Positions 22,141 through 33,511 of a stretch of 64,000 nt of DNA are shown one piece after another. Within the stretch, counting starts at the first letter, position 1; each line of letters starts with the position of its first letter. Location: positions 65,394 to 129,393 of the forward strand of contig JAENRP010000003.1 of assembly GCA_024741835.1 (NCBI GenBank). The letters are read 5' to 3'. The position numbers were made by a program, and so were the translations under genes. Under the pieces are notes generated by a model. That model saw only the letters and a program-made list of their open reading frames with translations. It did not search any database and was not told where the DNA came from. The stretch comes from Diplocarpon mali (taxonomy: Eukaryota; Ascomycota; Leotiomycetes; Helotiales; Drepanopezizaceae).

Positions 22141-24788
22141 AGCTCGGTACAGCCAGGTCGGTACAGCTACCACACAGCACCAACGTCCCTGGCGAGAAGC
22201 GGCCCTGCCCACCGACCGACTCGATACTCTCTGCCTGCCGGCTGTGCTGGGCCGTGAGGGCAAACCAGCTGGTCGGAGGGTGACTGTTGTTGACATCCCC
22301 GGCCGCCTTGCCGGGGAGCGGTGAGGCCAGCGGCGAGCCCGCGCGGTGCTGGGAGGACCCCCCCCCGCCCCAGCCGACCGAGCCTCTCTCGGGTCCTTCG
22401 TGGGAAGGCAGATCGACGACGGCACAGGAGCGGCTCCGGTCTGCGCGGACACGTCTGAGCCGAGCCTCATACTCCAGGAGGGCGGTCCTTGCCTGGGCGG
22501 CTGGCCCGAAACATGCCTCTCTATCGACTGCCAGGTAGATTCGGGCGCTGACGTCCAGATTCCGCCGGGCGTGAATGGTGCGCGGAATAGAGTAGCTTTC
22601 GCGATCATGGCAGCTGAGAGATATGATATCACCTGACGAGGCCAAGCCTGGTCCTGCCTTGTCGGTCAGGCTTGGTACTTTCCCGCTGTGCTACCGTATG
22701 ATACAGTACTGCGTACATCGTGGTACTATGCGAACTATACCATGGTACCCGTTTTTTTCCTGCTCCCCCCCCTGGAGTACGCTGGATCGCGCATCGGACA
22801 GTTTTCTAGCCATTCGGCTTCGAGCATTTGTATTTGAAATCACGAATTTGAACCATCTTTGATTACCAAGCACGACCGGTGGGGTCTTTGGGATCCACCG
22901 CACGCGAAAATCCTTGGTCAAAGACTGGTAGATCGGGAGTACTGTTCAGCGGTCATCTTCGACCCAACGTCAACAAGGGGGGCCTGTCTTCCCACCTGAG
23001 AATTCTGGCACTTTTTTTGGGCACTTTTTCATCTGGATCATGACGCGTAGGACGAGATTACAAGACACTTCTTGCACGTGGCCGCATCTAGCGGCTATTC
23101 ATTTCTTAGAGTTCTTCGTGGACTACGATGGAATTGCCCAGAAAAGTATAAAAATAAAAGAAGTCTGGCCTCTAATCAAAAAAGAGGGGTGGGGTAAAAG
23201 GTACACACACGCTGCACCGCACTAAACCAGACAGCTAGAGTGGAGTGGAGAGGGCAGATTGCGCGAGGCGGGCGCGAAATACGCGTGTTCCTCGCAAGGA
23301 TTTGCATCGGTACTCGTACAAGTCGATGTGCGGTCCCGTCTGTCTCGCCACTGGACTCTTCCCAACACCACGTCTGGGCGCGGGACCTGGCAAAATCATT
23401 GACCCCCGTCACTCCTGGCGGGGAAATACGAAACTTCGGCGAAGGCGGGCGGAAAGACTCGTGTGGTTCTGAGCGCGGGCTTCTGGTCGGGTGTCGAGAC
23501 AACGGGCGGTGGAGGAGAAGCCTCGCGATCGCTCCACACACTCTTTCCCTGACCATCGAGAACAGGATGTGTGGCTCGTGCCGATGGCCTCGAACAGCTG
23601 CATCTACACATTCATCGGATCTTCGCCGAGAGCCTTTTTTTTTCGGGTTGGCCGTGCGCCGAGGTGGTGCATACTTGTTGCGGAACCTGCTACTCTACGT
23701 CGAGCCCAGGAGCTTCCCCGTATCACGAAAGGCTCGCCGGCCCTCCCCGATCGGTCCCCCTGCGGCTCCGGGCTTCCGCATGAACGGCCAGCATGATGGA
23801 CCATTTCCCCTCGGGGGATTTCCCGATCGGAGGCCTTGCCAATGCCGTGAAAGGGCTTACGAGCGGACGGCGACAGCGACGTCTCCCTGATCCTTGATGG
23901 CCGGGTCCGGGTCCGGGTCCGGGTCCCGAGTCTCCTCCGGACTCGGGATCTCCCAGCTGGAGGCCCGCATGGCCGGAGATACTTCCCAACATGTTCAAGC
24001 TCCTGCCGCTGGATGCTCGGGAGTGATGGCAGAAAGCCGAGGGCCCACCCGAGAGATGAGCTGAAGATGGGGACGGCAGCACCACTGGCCCCAAGCCGGT
24101 CCGAGCGGAGCCGAGAGCCGAGAGCCGGCCGGCTGGGAGGAGGCGGAACGGCGCAGGTTCTTCTGGTTTGGGAGCTGTTTCTGCCACGGCCGCGACCTGG
24201 TGGGCGGGGAGAAGGATGGATGCCACGCTTCGGTGCGGTAGGCGTCGACTCCCCTTGGCGTGTCTGCACTGTAGGGCAGAGAGAGAGATCGTCATGCGCG
24301 AGGGGTCTCGCCCACCGCCCGCCGTTTTCTGCCATTTCTATGGCTTCCCTCCATCTCCTGATCCCTGGTGAGGGTGAGATCTGTAGCGGATCGCACCTTC
24401 ATCCTGCCATCGAGAAGATGCCGCACGCCGTTCCGGGCTCCTGTCCGAAGGGCCGTGCGCCGCACCCCCCGCCGCACCCCCCGCCGCACCGGCCCGGACA
24501 GGATTCTGCTGGCCCGCATGGGGAAAAAGGGAGCAAATACTAAGTACGCTGCGGACTGGCCATGGCCATGGCCGAACGCGGCGGGCCGACCAGTCGCCGG
24601 CCTCGCTTCGGTCTGGCTCGGGACGTGGCCTGCATGGGTGAACTGGCTTTCGCGGGGCTTCCACGGGGCTTCCAAAGGGCTGGGGCGAGGATTCGGGACG
24701 GAGGCGGCTGTCCGGTGCTGGGGTGCTGGGGTGCTGGGCGATCGAGATGGCGGTCCGGTGCTGGGCGTGCTAGGCGGTCGAAGATGGC

Positions 24789-24823
24789 AGTCCAGTCCAG
24801 TCCAGTCCAGTCCAGTCCAGTCC
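24789..24823 (+). repeat. (AGTCC)7 microsatellite
   Basis: Seven perfect copies of the pentamer AGTCC in a GC-rich context. Nearby, at about 24716-24735, GTGCTGGG is also repeated three times. Confidence 0.95.
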
Positions 24824-25569
24824 TGCGCGGGGCCGGCATTCTGGGAGGGGATTCTGCACCTCGGCGCCGCTGTGATGCCGGCCGCATCCGCACTACCGAA
24901 CCCAGCTTGTCTGTGGCGGGACGGTCCTGACGACTGCAGCTATCTCCCGTATGCCGATGCTATCGGGAGTATGTACCGTTGCACCGGCGGAGCGGGCGAG
25001 CGGGGGGCGCCTGTCACGAGTCTGGTGCCCAGTTGCCATGGCAACCCCTCTCCCCCCCCCCCCCGTTCCCCCAGCCGGACAGTCCAGTCCCGACGGGTCG
25101 ATGCGCCTCGACTCAACTTTCCCAGCACTCCCACCTCCCCAGCACCGGTCTGGCACGGCACTGGAGGGGGGGGGGTTCGGCGTGGGTGATCCCCGCGAGC
25201 ACCTTCGGGACCTGCTCCTACCGACGGCGGGACTTGTGCGTCGGGGGAGCCCCCCCCCCCGGGGTCGACACTGCTGGCGCTCTGCTGAGATGTGCCATGT
25301 ATGGTCGCGTGCCGTGCCGTAGCCCTCGGCAGACGCGTTCCTGGGGGGCCCCTGCTCCGATTGCTCTCCCCCGCTGGCTCCGCTGGCTCTGGAGCGCGTG
25401 CCGACGGGGATCGCGGCGCGGGTGAGGGATCGCGACTTTTGGCCGAGTCAGTGTCACGAGACAGGACAAGACAGGGCAGGAGCAGGAGCAGGAGCCGGAG
25501 CTGGAGCACCTGTGCGTTTGGACCAAAGACATCGGCCTAGCATCAGAAAGCCGCCATACTACTTTATCC

Positions 25570-25742
25570 ACATATACACAGCCACAGACAGCCATACACA
25601 GCCATACACAACCGGACACAACCGTACATAACCATACACAATCATACATAACCATACATTACCATACATTACCATACATAACCATACACAACCATACACA
25701 ACCATACACAACCATACACAACCATACACATCCATACACCTC
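25570..25742 (+). repeat. 10-bp minisatellite, ACCATACACA type
   Basis: About seventeen copies of a 10-bp unit (ACCATACACA and one-base variants such as GCCATACACA, ACCGTACATA, ACCATACATT), ending in CACACACCCC runs. The most regular copies are at the 3' side (25681-25730), the most diverged at the 5' side. Confidence 0.9.
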
Positions 25743-26042
25743 ACACACCCCACACACCCCACACACCAAACGCCCCGAACTTGAGCCCGGCTCTTCGTCC
25801 CCCCCCCCCCCCTCTCTCCTTACCGGTTCAGGTGTCCCATCTGCACTTCACATTACTCGGGCACCAGCCCCCCCCGCGAACGTCTCCCAACGACCACGGT
25901 ATAGATAATAGCTACATGCCAAATACGGCCTTGGTGAGCGGCCCAATCCCTCCTTTCAACTTCCATGCGGGTCCTTTCATCTCTCCCTCTCCCCCTCTCT
26001 CCATCTCCCCCTCTCCCCATCTCCCCATCTTTCAATTTCCAT

Positions 26043-26779
26043 NNNNNNNNNNNNNNNNNNNNNNNNNNNNNNNNNNNNNNNNNNNNNNNNNNNNNNNNNN
26101 NNNNNNNNNNNNNNNNNNNNNNNNNNNNNNNNNNNNNNNNNNNNNNNNNNNNNNNNNNNNNNNNNNNNNNNNNNNNNNNNNNNNNNNNNNNNNNNNNNNN
26201 NNNNNNNNNNNNNNNNNNNNNNNNNNNNNNNNNNNNNNNNNNNNNNNNNNNNNNNNNNNNNNNNNNNNNNNNNNNNNNNNNNNNNNNNNNNNNNNNNNNN
26301 NNNNNNNNNNNNNNNNNNNNNNNNNNNNNNNNNNNNNNNNNNNNNNNNNNNNNNNNNNNNNNNNNNNNNNNNNNNNNNNNNNNNNNNNNNNNNNNNNNNN
26401 NNNNNNNNNNNNNNNNNNNNNNNNNNNNNNNNNNNNNNNNNNNNNNNNNNNNNNNNNNNNNNNNNNNNNNNNNNNNNNNNNNNNNNNNNNNNNNNNNNNN
26501 NNNNNNNNNNNNNNNNNNNNNNNNNNNNNNNNNNNNNNNNNNNNNNNNNNNNNNNNNNNNNNNNNNNNNNNNNNNNNNNNNNNNNNNNNNNNNNNNNNNN
26601 NNNNNNNNNNNNNNNNNNNNNNNNNNNNNNNNNNNNNNNNNNNNNNNNNNNNNNNNNNNNNNNNNNNNNNNNNNNNNNNNNNNNNNNNNNNNNNNNNNNN
26701 NNNNNNNNNNNNNNNNNNNNNNNNNNNNNNNNNNNNNNNNNNNNNNNNNNNNNNNNNNNNNNNNNNNNNNNNNNNNNNN
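26043..26779. other. assembly gap (737 N)
   Basis: Unresolved bases between a CTCTCCCCAT-type pyrimidine tract and a 23-base poly-A run starting at 26780. Low-complexity DNA on both sides suggests the gap is itself repetitive. Frames crossing it are meaningless. Confidence 0.98.
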
Positions 26780-27064
26780 AAAAAAAAAAAAAAAAAAAAA
26801 AAGAAAACCTCTCATGGCCGACGTCCTTCTAGAGTAATTGCACGCCGCAGACACCGATGTGGCTTCCTACGACGTATACTCGCTACCCTTTTCCAAGGGA
26901 CTCGACATCTAGGACGTAGCTGGAGACACCCTCTCGGGCCGCGGGATAAAAAAAAATCAGCACCGTGGCTGCGACGGGATCAGAAGGAGGGGCAAGACTT
27001 GCTTCGGGAGAGACATTTCCGGTCGGCTTAAGGTTCTGGACGGTTTCCAGACGCAACCTACTGT

Positions 27065-28812
27065 ATGACTGAACTGGCAACGATATTTGCAGAGCTGGGT
27101 ATCTCTCACTACCTCCACGACTTCCTCGACCAAGGATTCGACTCTTGGGACACCATCCTCGACATCACCGAGTCGGACTTTGATGCTCTGGGGGTCAAGC
27201 TGGGTCACCGCAGGAAGCTGCAGCGGAAGATAGCCAACTCAAGAGGCCTCTCCGCTGATAGAGCCCTGGTATCCCCTCGCAATACGCCAACCGACGATCG
27301 ACACTCGGATGATCAGAGGGCTTCGGGAGCCAGAGCAGAGGGAAAGGATGGCCCGGCTGCTGTGCCGGGAGCGAAGCGGAAGTACCGGCGACATCCGAAG
27401 CCAGACGAGAACGCTCCGGAGAGACCGCCGTCGGCGTATGTGATCTTCTCGAACAAGATGCGTGAGGATCTGAAGGGGAGAAACCTGTCCTTCACCGAGA
27501 TCGCCAAACTGGTCGGCGAGAACTGGCAGAATCTCTCGCCCAGCGAGAAGGATCCATACGAACAGGAGGCCTTCGGGGCCAAAGAGCGCTACAACAACGC
27601 CCTTGCCGAATACAAGAAGACGGATCAGTACGCGGAATACGCACGATACCTGTCAGAGTTCAAGGCCAGGCATTCTCTCCAAGGTACGTCACAACCTGCC
27701 AGAGAAAGGGGGGGGGGAGCGAAGGGAAAAGCTCCTCGCAAGGCGCCGCAGGACTGACTGAGTGAGGTCTGCTAGGAAACGACTCGGATGCATCCAAGCG
27801 CCCCAAGCTCGAGCTCGCCGTCAGTACCGCGAGTAGTGGCAATGCGAGTCATGAGAGTCCGAATACCATCGGCTCTCCGTCGGGCGCTGTGCGCAGGGAG
27901 CCGTCGCTGTCGAACCCAGCCCAGTGGCATCCAGCCGAGAGCCAGCCATCCCCATCTCCACATCTGAACCACGCGCGCAGGCCGCCGAATGTTACTCCTG
28001 CGCCCCCCGGCATCCAGGACTCGGCACCCTCGTCGTCTTCCTCTTCCACCCCGACTTCCACCGTCCTCCCCGGGTACCGCGGTTCCATATACCCTTCGCT
28101 CCCGCGGCGGGACGGACAGCGCGACGACACGACCGGCCGTTACGCACAGCCCCTCCGCATCGCCGGCGTCCCCGAGAGACACGACGGCTTCTCCAATGGC
28201 CCCGCATCCGATCCTCTCAACCTCACCGGGTCGCACCAATTTTCTCATCGGACAGGCCAGAGCCAGCCCCCTCCGCTCCTGACGTCGGAATCCACGAATC
28301 GGTCAACTACGTCGTCGGCGAGTTCAGCCTCCGCGAGCACGGGGTCGTCGAGTACAGCGTCTTCGGCCTACTACTCCCCTCGAACCCCGATGGAGCCGCC
28401 TCTGGAACGGTCGCTCCCAATCCCGTCCTTGTTCTCCCAGAAGTCCAACGGCAGCTTGGAATCGCAGCTCCCACCCCTCCGACGCCTCTCTCCACAAGGA
28501 GCAGGACTCGGCGGGCATCCATCTCCGAGCGGTAAGGACCAGAACTCCTGTGAAGTGCTCCGTGGGGCCAGATTCTGACGGCACCTAGCTGTCAGCGCGA
28601 TGGGGAGTTTCCCGTCTGCCATGCCTCCCCTCAGGGGCTATGCTTCGGCGGCATCCCACCCACCCGGGACACGACACATCCCCGATGGTAGAGGCCGGGA
28701 CCATCCCACGCCTGCGGCCTCGGGTGACGAGACCATCCTAGATCCAGTCAGCGCGCTGCTCAGGGCAGGAGAGATTGTCAACCGGAGTAGCAGAGGCCGC
28801 GCAAACTCCTGA
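27065..28812 (+). CDS. SAM + HMG-box DNA-binding protein (532 aa)
   Basis: Three exons: 27065-27683, 27776-28531, 28589-28812; introns start GTACGT and GTAAGG and both joins keep frame. Residues about 4-62 fit a SAM (sterile alpha motif) domain: short helices, GFDSWDTILDITESDFDALG, then LGHRRKLQRKI. A single HMG-box spans about 112-190: RPPSAYVIFSNKMREDLKG, EIAKLVGENWQNLSPSEKDPY. The remaining 320 residues are Ser/Pro/Thr-rich and probably disordered, with no second box. SAM domains self-associate or bind partners; HMG boxes bend DNA, so a sequence-specific or architectural regulator in the nucleus is likely. Similar SAM-HMG proteins occur in filamentous ascomycetes; no targets can be deduced here. 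The long gene-poor region upstream may be regulatory. Confidence 0.9.
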
Positions 28813-29423
28813 GCTGGGTCAGATGGGTGCTTGTAAATGCCGTTGGATCATGTCCATCCGCCGATTGGACACGACAGGTTCTAATTGACTTCCTTATTCT
28901 ACATGGCGCGTCTTTCGGGGTAGGCTTCATTGCAGGGGCGCTGGGGGGTGAATCTGGCGTGGAGTTATGATGGCTGTATCCAATGATGAGATGAGATTCC
29001 CCCAAAACTTGATAGAGCCTGCTTGATGATCCAGATCAGCTGGCGGTTAGTGTCGAAATATTCCAATGAACGTCTGATTGATCGAATCCAAGAGAAGAGA
29101 GGATTCGTGCCGGGCGAAAATGAACTTCCTACCGTGCTGGGCCCGTAGGTTTGGGGAGGGAAACCCTTCCCGAGGGCTCGCACGAACTGCGTCTTCTTGT
29201 CTCGAGATCCGTTACCCTGGGCACAACGCAGCGGGGAGAGGGGCAGACTGGAGGGAAATCGACCAACCCGAGACGGTCGGCGGGGTATGGCAGTTGAGCT
29301 CACCGCCTAAAAAGTTGGCCCTCCCCTCGAGCATCACGCCAAAGAAACCAACTCGCTCCAACTGTTCCGACGAAGCACGAGCCACGTCGCAAATCCCGTC
29401 ACCGACACAAATATCTAGCACCC
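28813..29423. other. intergenic region HMG gene / MRI1
   Basis: 611 bp between genes of the same orientation. No exon found; frames on either strand lack features. It should contain the HMG gene's 3' end and the MRI1 promoter. Confidence 0.4.
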
Positions 29424-31035
29424 ATGGCACACGACGCTCTCCAAGCCATCAGATACTCGAGAGGCAAATTAGAAGTGCTCGACCAACTCAAGCTCCCACA
29501 CGAGTTCGTTTACGAAGATGTCTCGACTTGCGAGGGGGCTTTCGACTGCATCAAGGCAATGCGAGTGAGAGGTACGGCCTGGGATGCTTGGAAGCGATGT
29601 CCGATGGCTAAGGCGTGACTAGGTGCCCCTGCCATCGCCATCGTTGCGGCGCTCGCGTTGGCGGTCGAGTTGGAGCACAAGAACGACGGTTTGGTCCCCC
29701 TTGGCTCGTGCTAAGTCTCCGGAAGGAAGCTCAAACATCCGCCAGGGACCAGTCACCAAGACGACCTCGTCAGATTCATCAACCTGCGCCTCGACTACCT
29801 GATGGGCTCCCGCCCTACCGCCGTCGACCTTTCCAACGCCATCAAACTCCTCAAGAGACAAAGTTCCGACGCCTTCTCCCCCACAGCATCCAATCAAGCA
29901 GCCGCCTGTGCAGAGATCCGACAAGCGTGTATCGAGACGGCAGAGAAGATCCTGGAGAATGACCTGGCCACGAACCGGAAGATTGGACGGTACGGAGCAG
30001 AGTACCTGCGGAGACAGCAGATGCCAATTCTGACGCCGGTGGACGAGAGTGATGAGCTGCAGTACTACACTACGAGCCCGCCTGGGACACAGGGAGCGCC
30101 TGATAGGACATACAGGAAGATCAGCGTGTTAACGCATTGCAACACTGGGTAGGCTCTTCCCCTCCACCCCCGAGTCGGGAATCCAATTCCTCACTAAGTT
30201 GCTTTCCGACCCAGGTCTCTAGCCACGTCCGGTCACGGGACAGCTCTGGGTATCATTCGCAGCCTGCACAGCATGAACTACCTTGACCACGCTTTCTGCA
30301 CGGAGACCCGTCCGTACAATCAAGGCTCGCGCCTCACGGCTTTCGAGCTCGTCTATGAGAACATCCCGTCGACCCTCGTGACAGACTCCATGGCCGGGGC
30401 GCTGTTCGCCCGGAAGAAGGGAGAGAACAACATCGCGGCGGTCATCGTAGGCGCGGACCGCGTTGCACGGTACGTTTACCCCTGCCCTCGGATCCTTGAT
30501 CTGAGATGTCGAGATTCCAATCGTCTGCCTTCATCAAGCACGTGGAGAAGAAGCGCGTTCTGAAAGTTCGATCAGGAATGGAGATACCGCCAACAAAATC
30601 GGCACATACTCTCTGGCGGTACTGGCGAGGTACCACGGAATCAAATTCGTCGTTGCAGCTCCTACCACCAGCATCGACCTCGAGACCGAGACCGGAGCAT
30701 CCATCAAGATCGAAGACAGGGCCGGCACAGAACTGACGCAGACCACCGGCGCGGTCGTCGGCCCACACGGCCAAGTGGTCGCGGCCGAGACGCAGAGGGT
30801 CGCGATCGCGGACCAGAGGATCGAGGTCTGGAACCCGAGTTTCGACGTCACGCCGCACGAGCTCATCGATGCTATCATCACCGAAAGCGGAGAAGTGCTG
30901 CGGAATTCGGCGGGAAAGTTCAGTTTCCAGGGCATCATGCCCGAGAGATGGGCGCAGCAGGTTGGAAATGCGGCAGTGGAGAAGAACAACGCGGGGGGGA
31001 GTGATGAGATGCAATTTGCGATGGACCAGGTCTGA
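29424..31035 (+). CDS. MRI1: methylthioribose-1-phosphate isomerase (443 aa)
   Basis: Five exons: 29424-29571, 29623-29688, 29746-30148, 30215-30469, 30576-31035. Cytosolic enzyme of methionine salvage: 5-methylthioribose-1-phosphate to 5-methylthioribulose-1-phosphate. Family marks: [29 protein letters not shown], the catalytic Cys in [44 protein letters not shown] and the catalytic Asp in [20 protein letters not shown]. Intron 2 (29689-29745, 57 nt) is inferred because an in-frame TAA at 29712 would otherwise break the protein; it starts GTTTGG, contains GCTAAG and ends GCCAG, and its removal aligns [17 protein letters not shown] with the family without a gap. A roughly 30-residue loop ([17 protein letters not shown]...) precedes the catalytic Cys strand and looks like a fungal-lineage insertion. 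eIF2B subunits are related, but the catalytic residues mark this as MRI1. Confidence 0.93.
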
Positions 31036-31517
31036 GAAAGGCCAGCGACGGAGTGACTTGCCGACTCCCATTGGATTCCTCGGAGGGGGCTTGAAACGTC
31101 AACTGAACACAAAAAGCGCTGATATTCAGGCATAAATATCCGTAATGATAGCTCTTGGGTGCCGCGAACGCCTGACCCTAAGCGAGAGTCTGGTCACTCG
31201 TCTAGGAGCGCCTCGCTTCAAACATGGTTCCCGTCCCTACACTCTTACATGAAATTGGGTGTATCTTGCATGGATTGCCAGTGGGCTACATACTTACTTC
31301 CGAGGCACGACGTCCATCACCAATGCACTGCAAAGTCGTCGATATTTTGTGCGCCTAAAATACAGATGATCCCAGGATAGGAAACTCCTTTGTGCAGGGC
31401 CACCGGATCGGGGACGGGAAATTTAAAGCAACCTCACGCCACAACCCAAATTACTGTCGTATGCTCTGATCCACACCGCCCTCCGCTGTCTCCGGCTAAA
31501 TTACATGCTACACTGAT
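31036..31517. other. convergent 3' region MRI1 / calnexin
   Basis: 482 bp between convergent stops. No exon recognised. It probably holds both 3' untranslated regions. Confidence 0.4.
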
Positions 31518-33511
31518 CTACGAGGTGCTTCGGGTAGCACGCTTCTCAGCCTTAGCTTGCTCGGCACCAGACGCAGCCGACTCGGCGACCTTATCCTTGG
31601 CATCAACAGCGGTAGCCTTGACCTTCTCAGCAGCCTTCTTCACTTTTGGGGAAGTAGAAGAGCTGCTGGAAGAAATGGTACCGACGATGAGTGCGATGAT
31701 GGTAACTAGAACGGCGGCAATGCCACCAGCAGCCTCTGGAACGAACTTCACGGCCTGGACGGGGTCGCTCTTCGCGATAGTGAAGAATAGGTCAAGCTTC
31801 TCCTTGATGTAGTTGATAGGGTCATCGGTGAAGACTAGGTCGGAAGGGGACTTGATAGGCTTAGATTCATCTTCTTTTGGCTTCTCGGCAAGCTCGATAA
31901 GTTGCTCAATGGGGTGCTTCTCATTGAAGGTCTCCTCAGCGAATTTTTCAGCGTCGGCAACGGAGTGACCAATGTAGATGTTATCGAAGAGGATATCGTT
32001 TTGCATGGTCCAGATCTCGAAACCGATGGCTCCCATGGGCTCCAGGTTGGATGGGTGCTTGTCCTCATAGTAGTCTGGGTTCTTAATCTTGCGAGGAGCC
32101 CAGGCACCTTTGTATGCTGGGTTGTCAATGTACGGTGCGCTTCCGAGTTGTTAGCGTGGCTCGAGAGAAGTGTGTTTCGATAAGCTACTTACACCCACTT
32201 GCCCTTGTAGGCCGGGTTCTTGATCATTGGCTTTTCCCATGGCCCACAGCCAGACACCTCTTCACACTTGGGGTTGCTAACGGTGGGGGCGCTTTTTACT
32301 GGGTCAGTAGAACTTCATTGAGCAATCATCGGGGCCAACTTACACCCAGTCGCCGTCCTCCTCATCAAACCAATCCTCGGGCTTGACGGCCTCTGGGTCG
32401 GGAATCGTGAGAGGTTCATTATCAAGCCAGTCCTCAGGCTTCGTAGCGTCCTCATCGACGATCTCGAAAGGCGCATCCTCATCATGGTCATCTGGCTTCT
32501 TGGCCTCGGGATCTGGGATTCTGGCCTCGTCGACCCAGGTGTCTGGCTTAGTGTCCTTGGGATCATCGATTTCCTTGGGAGGGTTGAATGGTGGTTGGAA
32601 ATCCTCAAGAAGATTCACCTCCTTGACCTGCTCATTGTTCAACTTGATGATGGCGGTATTGTTCGGGTGGATAATCAAGGTGTAGAGTTCAGTAGTTTTG
32701 ACAATTCGGGCCGATGGAGCGGATGCCAAATGTTTCTCCTCGTACTCGCCAGTCTTCGGGTTCTTGTGGTTGATGATCAAGTGAACCTTGTTTGTTGTGC
32801 CACACTTGTCGGGCCCAAACATAATCACGTATGGGGAGGCGTTAGAGAACTCGTCTTCGGAAAGAGCTTTGTTATCCCTCAATAGCTTCAAATAAGCACC
32901 ACCACACTCAAGACCATCTGAAAACTATTAGCAAAGAGCTTACCCTATGCTGGGATCACAAGATGTATACTCACTTTGGAGCTTGACTTCGTATTGAACA
33001 ACTAGGGTCTTGCCCTTATTTTCAATCTTCTTGGGGAATTTGGCGGAGATGGCGTGATGAGCAGCGGCATTCTTAACTACCAGACCCTTGTCATTTTCCA
33101 TTCCCTTGTAAACATGTGGCTCTTCAACGGCCCATTCTCCAACATATGCCCACTCCTCATCCTTTTCGGAGCCCTTGGTTTGCTTCTTGGCGTGAGAAGG
33201 CTTCCAGCGAGCTTCCCAGTCGTCTGTGAATTGTTCGACAAAGTCGCCCTTGATAGTAGTAGGCTATAGGGGTAAGTTAGTTTCTATCGCGCACAAGGTA
33301 GATAGACCGCTGATGAGGATGTTGTCCGGCGCCTTACAGTGAAGGTAGGTAGAGCTGGTAAATCGTTCGCCGGGGAGGCTTCAGCTGTTGCATCGCTGGC
33401 CACGCTAGAGACAGAAGGGCTGGCCTCGCTCAATACAGATTGAGCATCTGCATTGACAGTTCCTGACAACACAGCAGCGGCCGAGATAGCAGCAGTAGCG
33501 GAGAAACGCAT
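31518..33511 (-). CDS. CNX1: calnexin (585 aa)
   Basis: Five exons on the minus strand: 33511-33338, 33263-32975, 32917-32344, 32291-32193, 32139-31518; introns 52-74 nt. ER-membrane lectin chaperone that holds monoglucosylated glycoproteins for folding. A signal peptide spans residues 1 to about 22 ([17 protein letters not shown]). The lectin domain has [15 protein letters not shown] and MFGPDKCG (disulfide Cys pair). The arm (P) domain carries four DPxxxKPxxWxDE-type repeats ([30 protein letters not shown], ...[27 protein letters not shown]) and then GxW repeats ([33 protein letters not shown]). A TM segment lies at about 513-532 ([15 protein letters not shown]), then a short Lys/Ala-rich cytoplasmic tail. 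No KDEL, so calnexin rather than calreticulin. Two introns fall at equivalent WV-AP positions, echoing the internal repeats. Confidence 0.97.

Larger units (their letters stand above)
21253..27064. other. 5.8 kb gene-free, GC- and repeat-rich region with assembly gap
   Basis: No frame here survives scrutiny. Many overlapping GC-rich open frames exist on both strands in all phases between 21.3 and 25.7 kb, which is what high GC produces by chance, and none shows a known fold. The region is studded with simple repeats (listed separately), C- and G-homopolymers at about 22361, 25048-25063, 25164-25175, 25251-25263 and 25799-25812, and an N gap followed by poly-A. About 260 bp of ordinary sequence remains before the HMG-box gene and likely holds its promoter. 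A non-coding RNA cannot be excluded. Confidence 0.55.

Noticed and set aside
21595..22632. 345-codon minus-strand frame
   Set aside because: Runs through the TAGG repeat array (YLPTYIP repeats) and GC-rich DNA; no conserved segment.
23240..25655. Many overlapping frames of 100-270 codons on both strands
   Set aside because: High GC lowers stop frequency; mutually exclusive frames, no motifs.
25559..25762. Cys/Tyr/Val-rich 67-codon minus-strand frame
   Set aside because: It is only the translation of the 10-bp minisatellite.
25781..27031. Frames crossing the N gap
   Set aside because: Most of each is unresolved bases.
29689..29745. MRI1 as a pseudogene because of TAA at 29712
   Set aside because: The stop lies in a plausible 57-nt GT-AG intron whose removal gives a gap-free match to the family.
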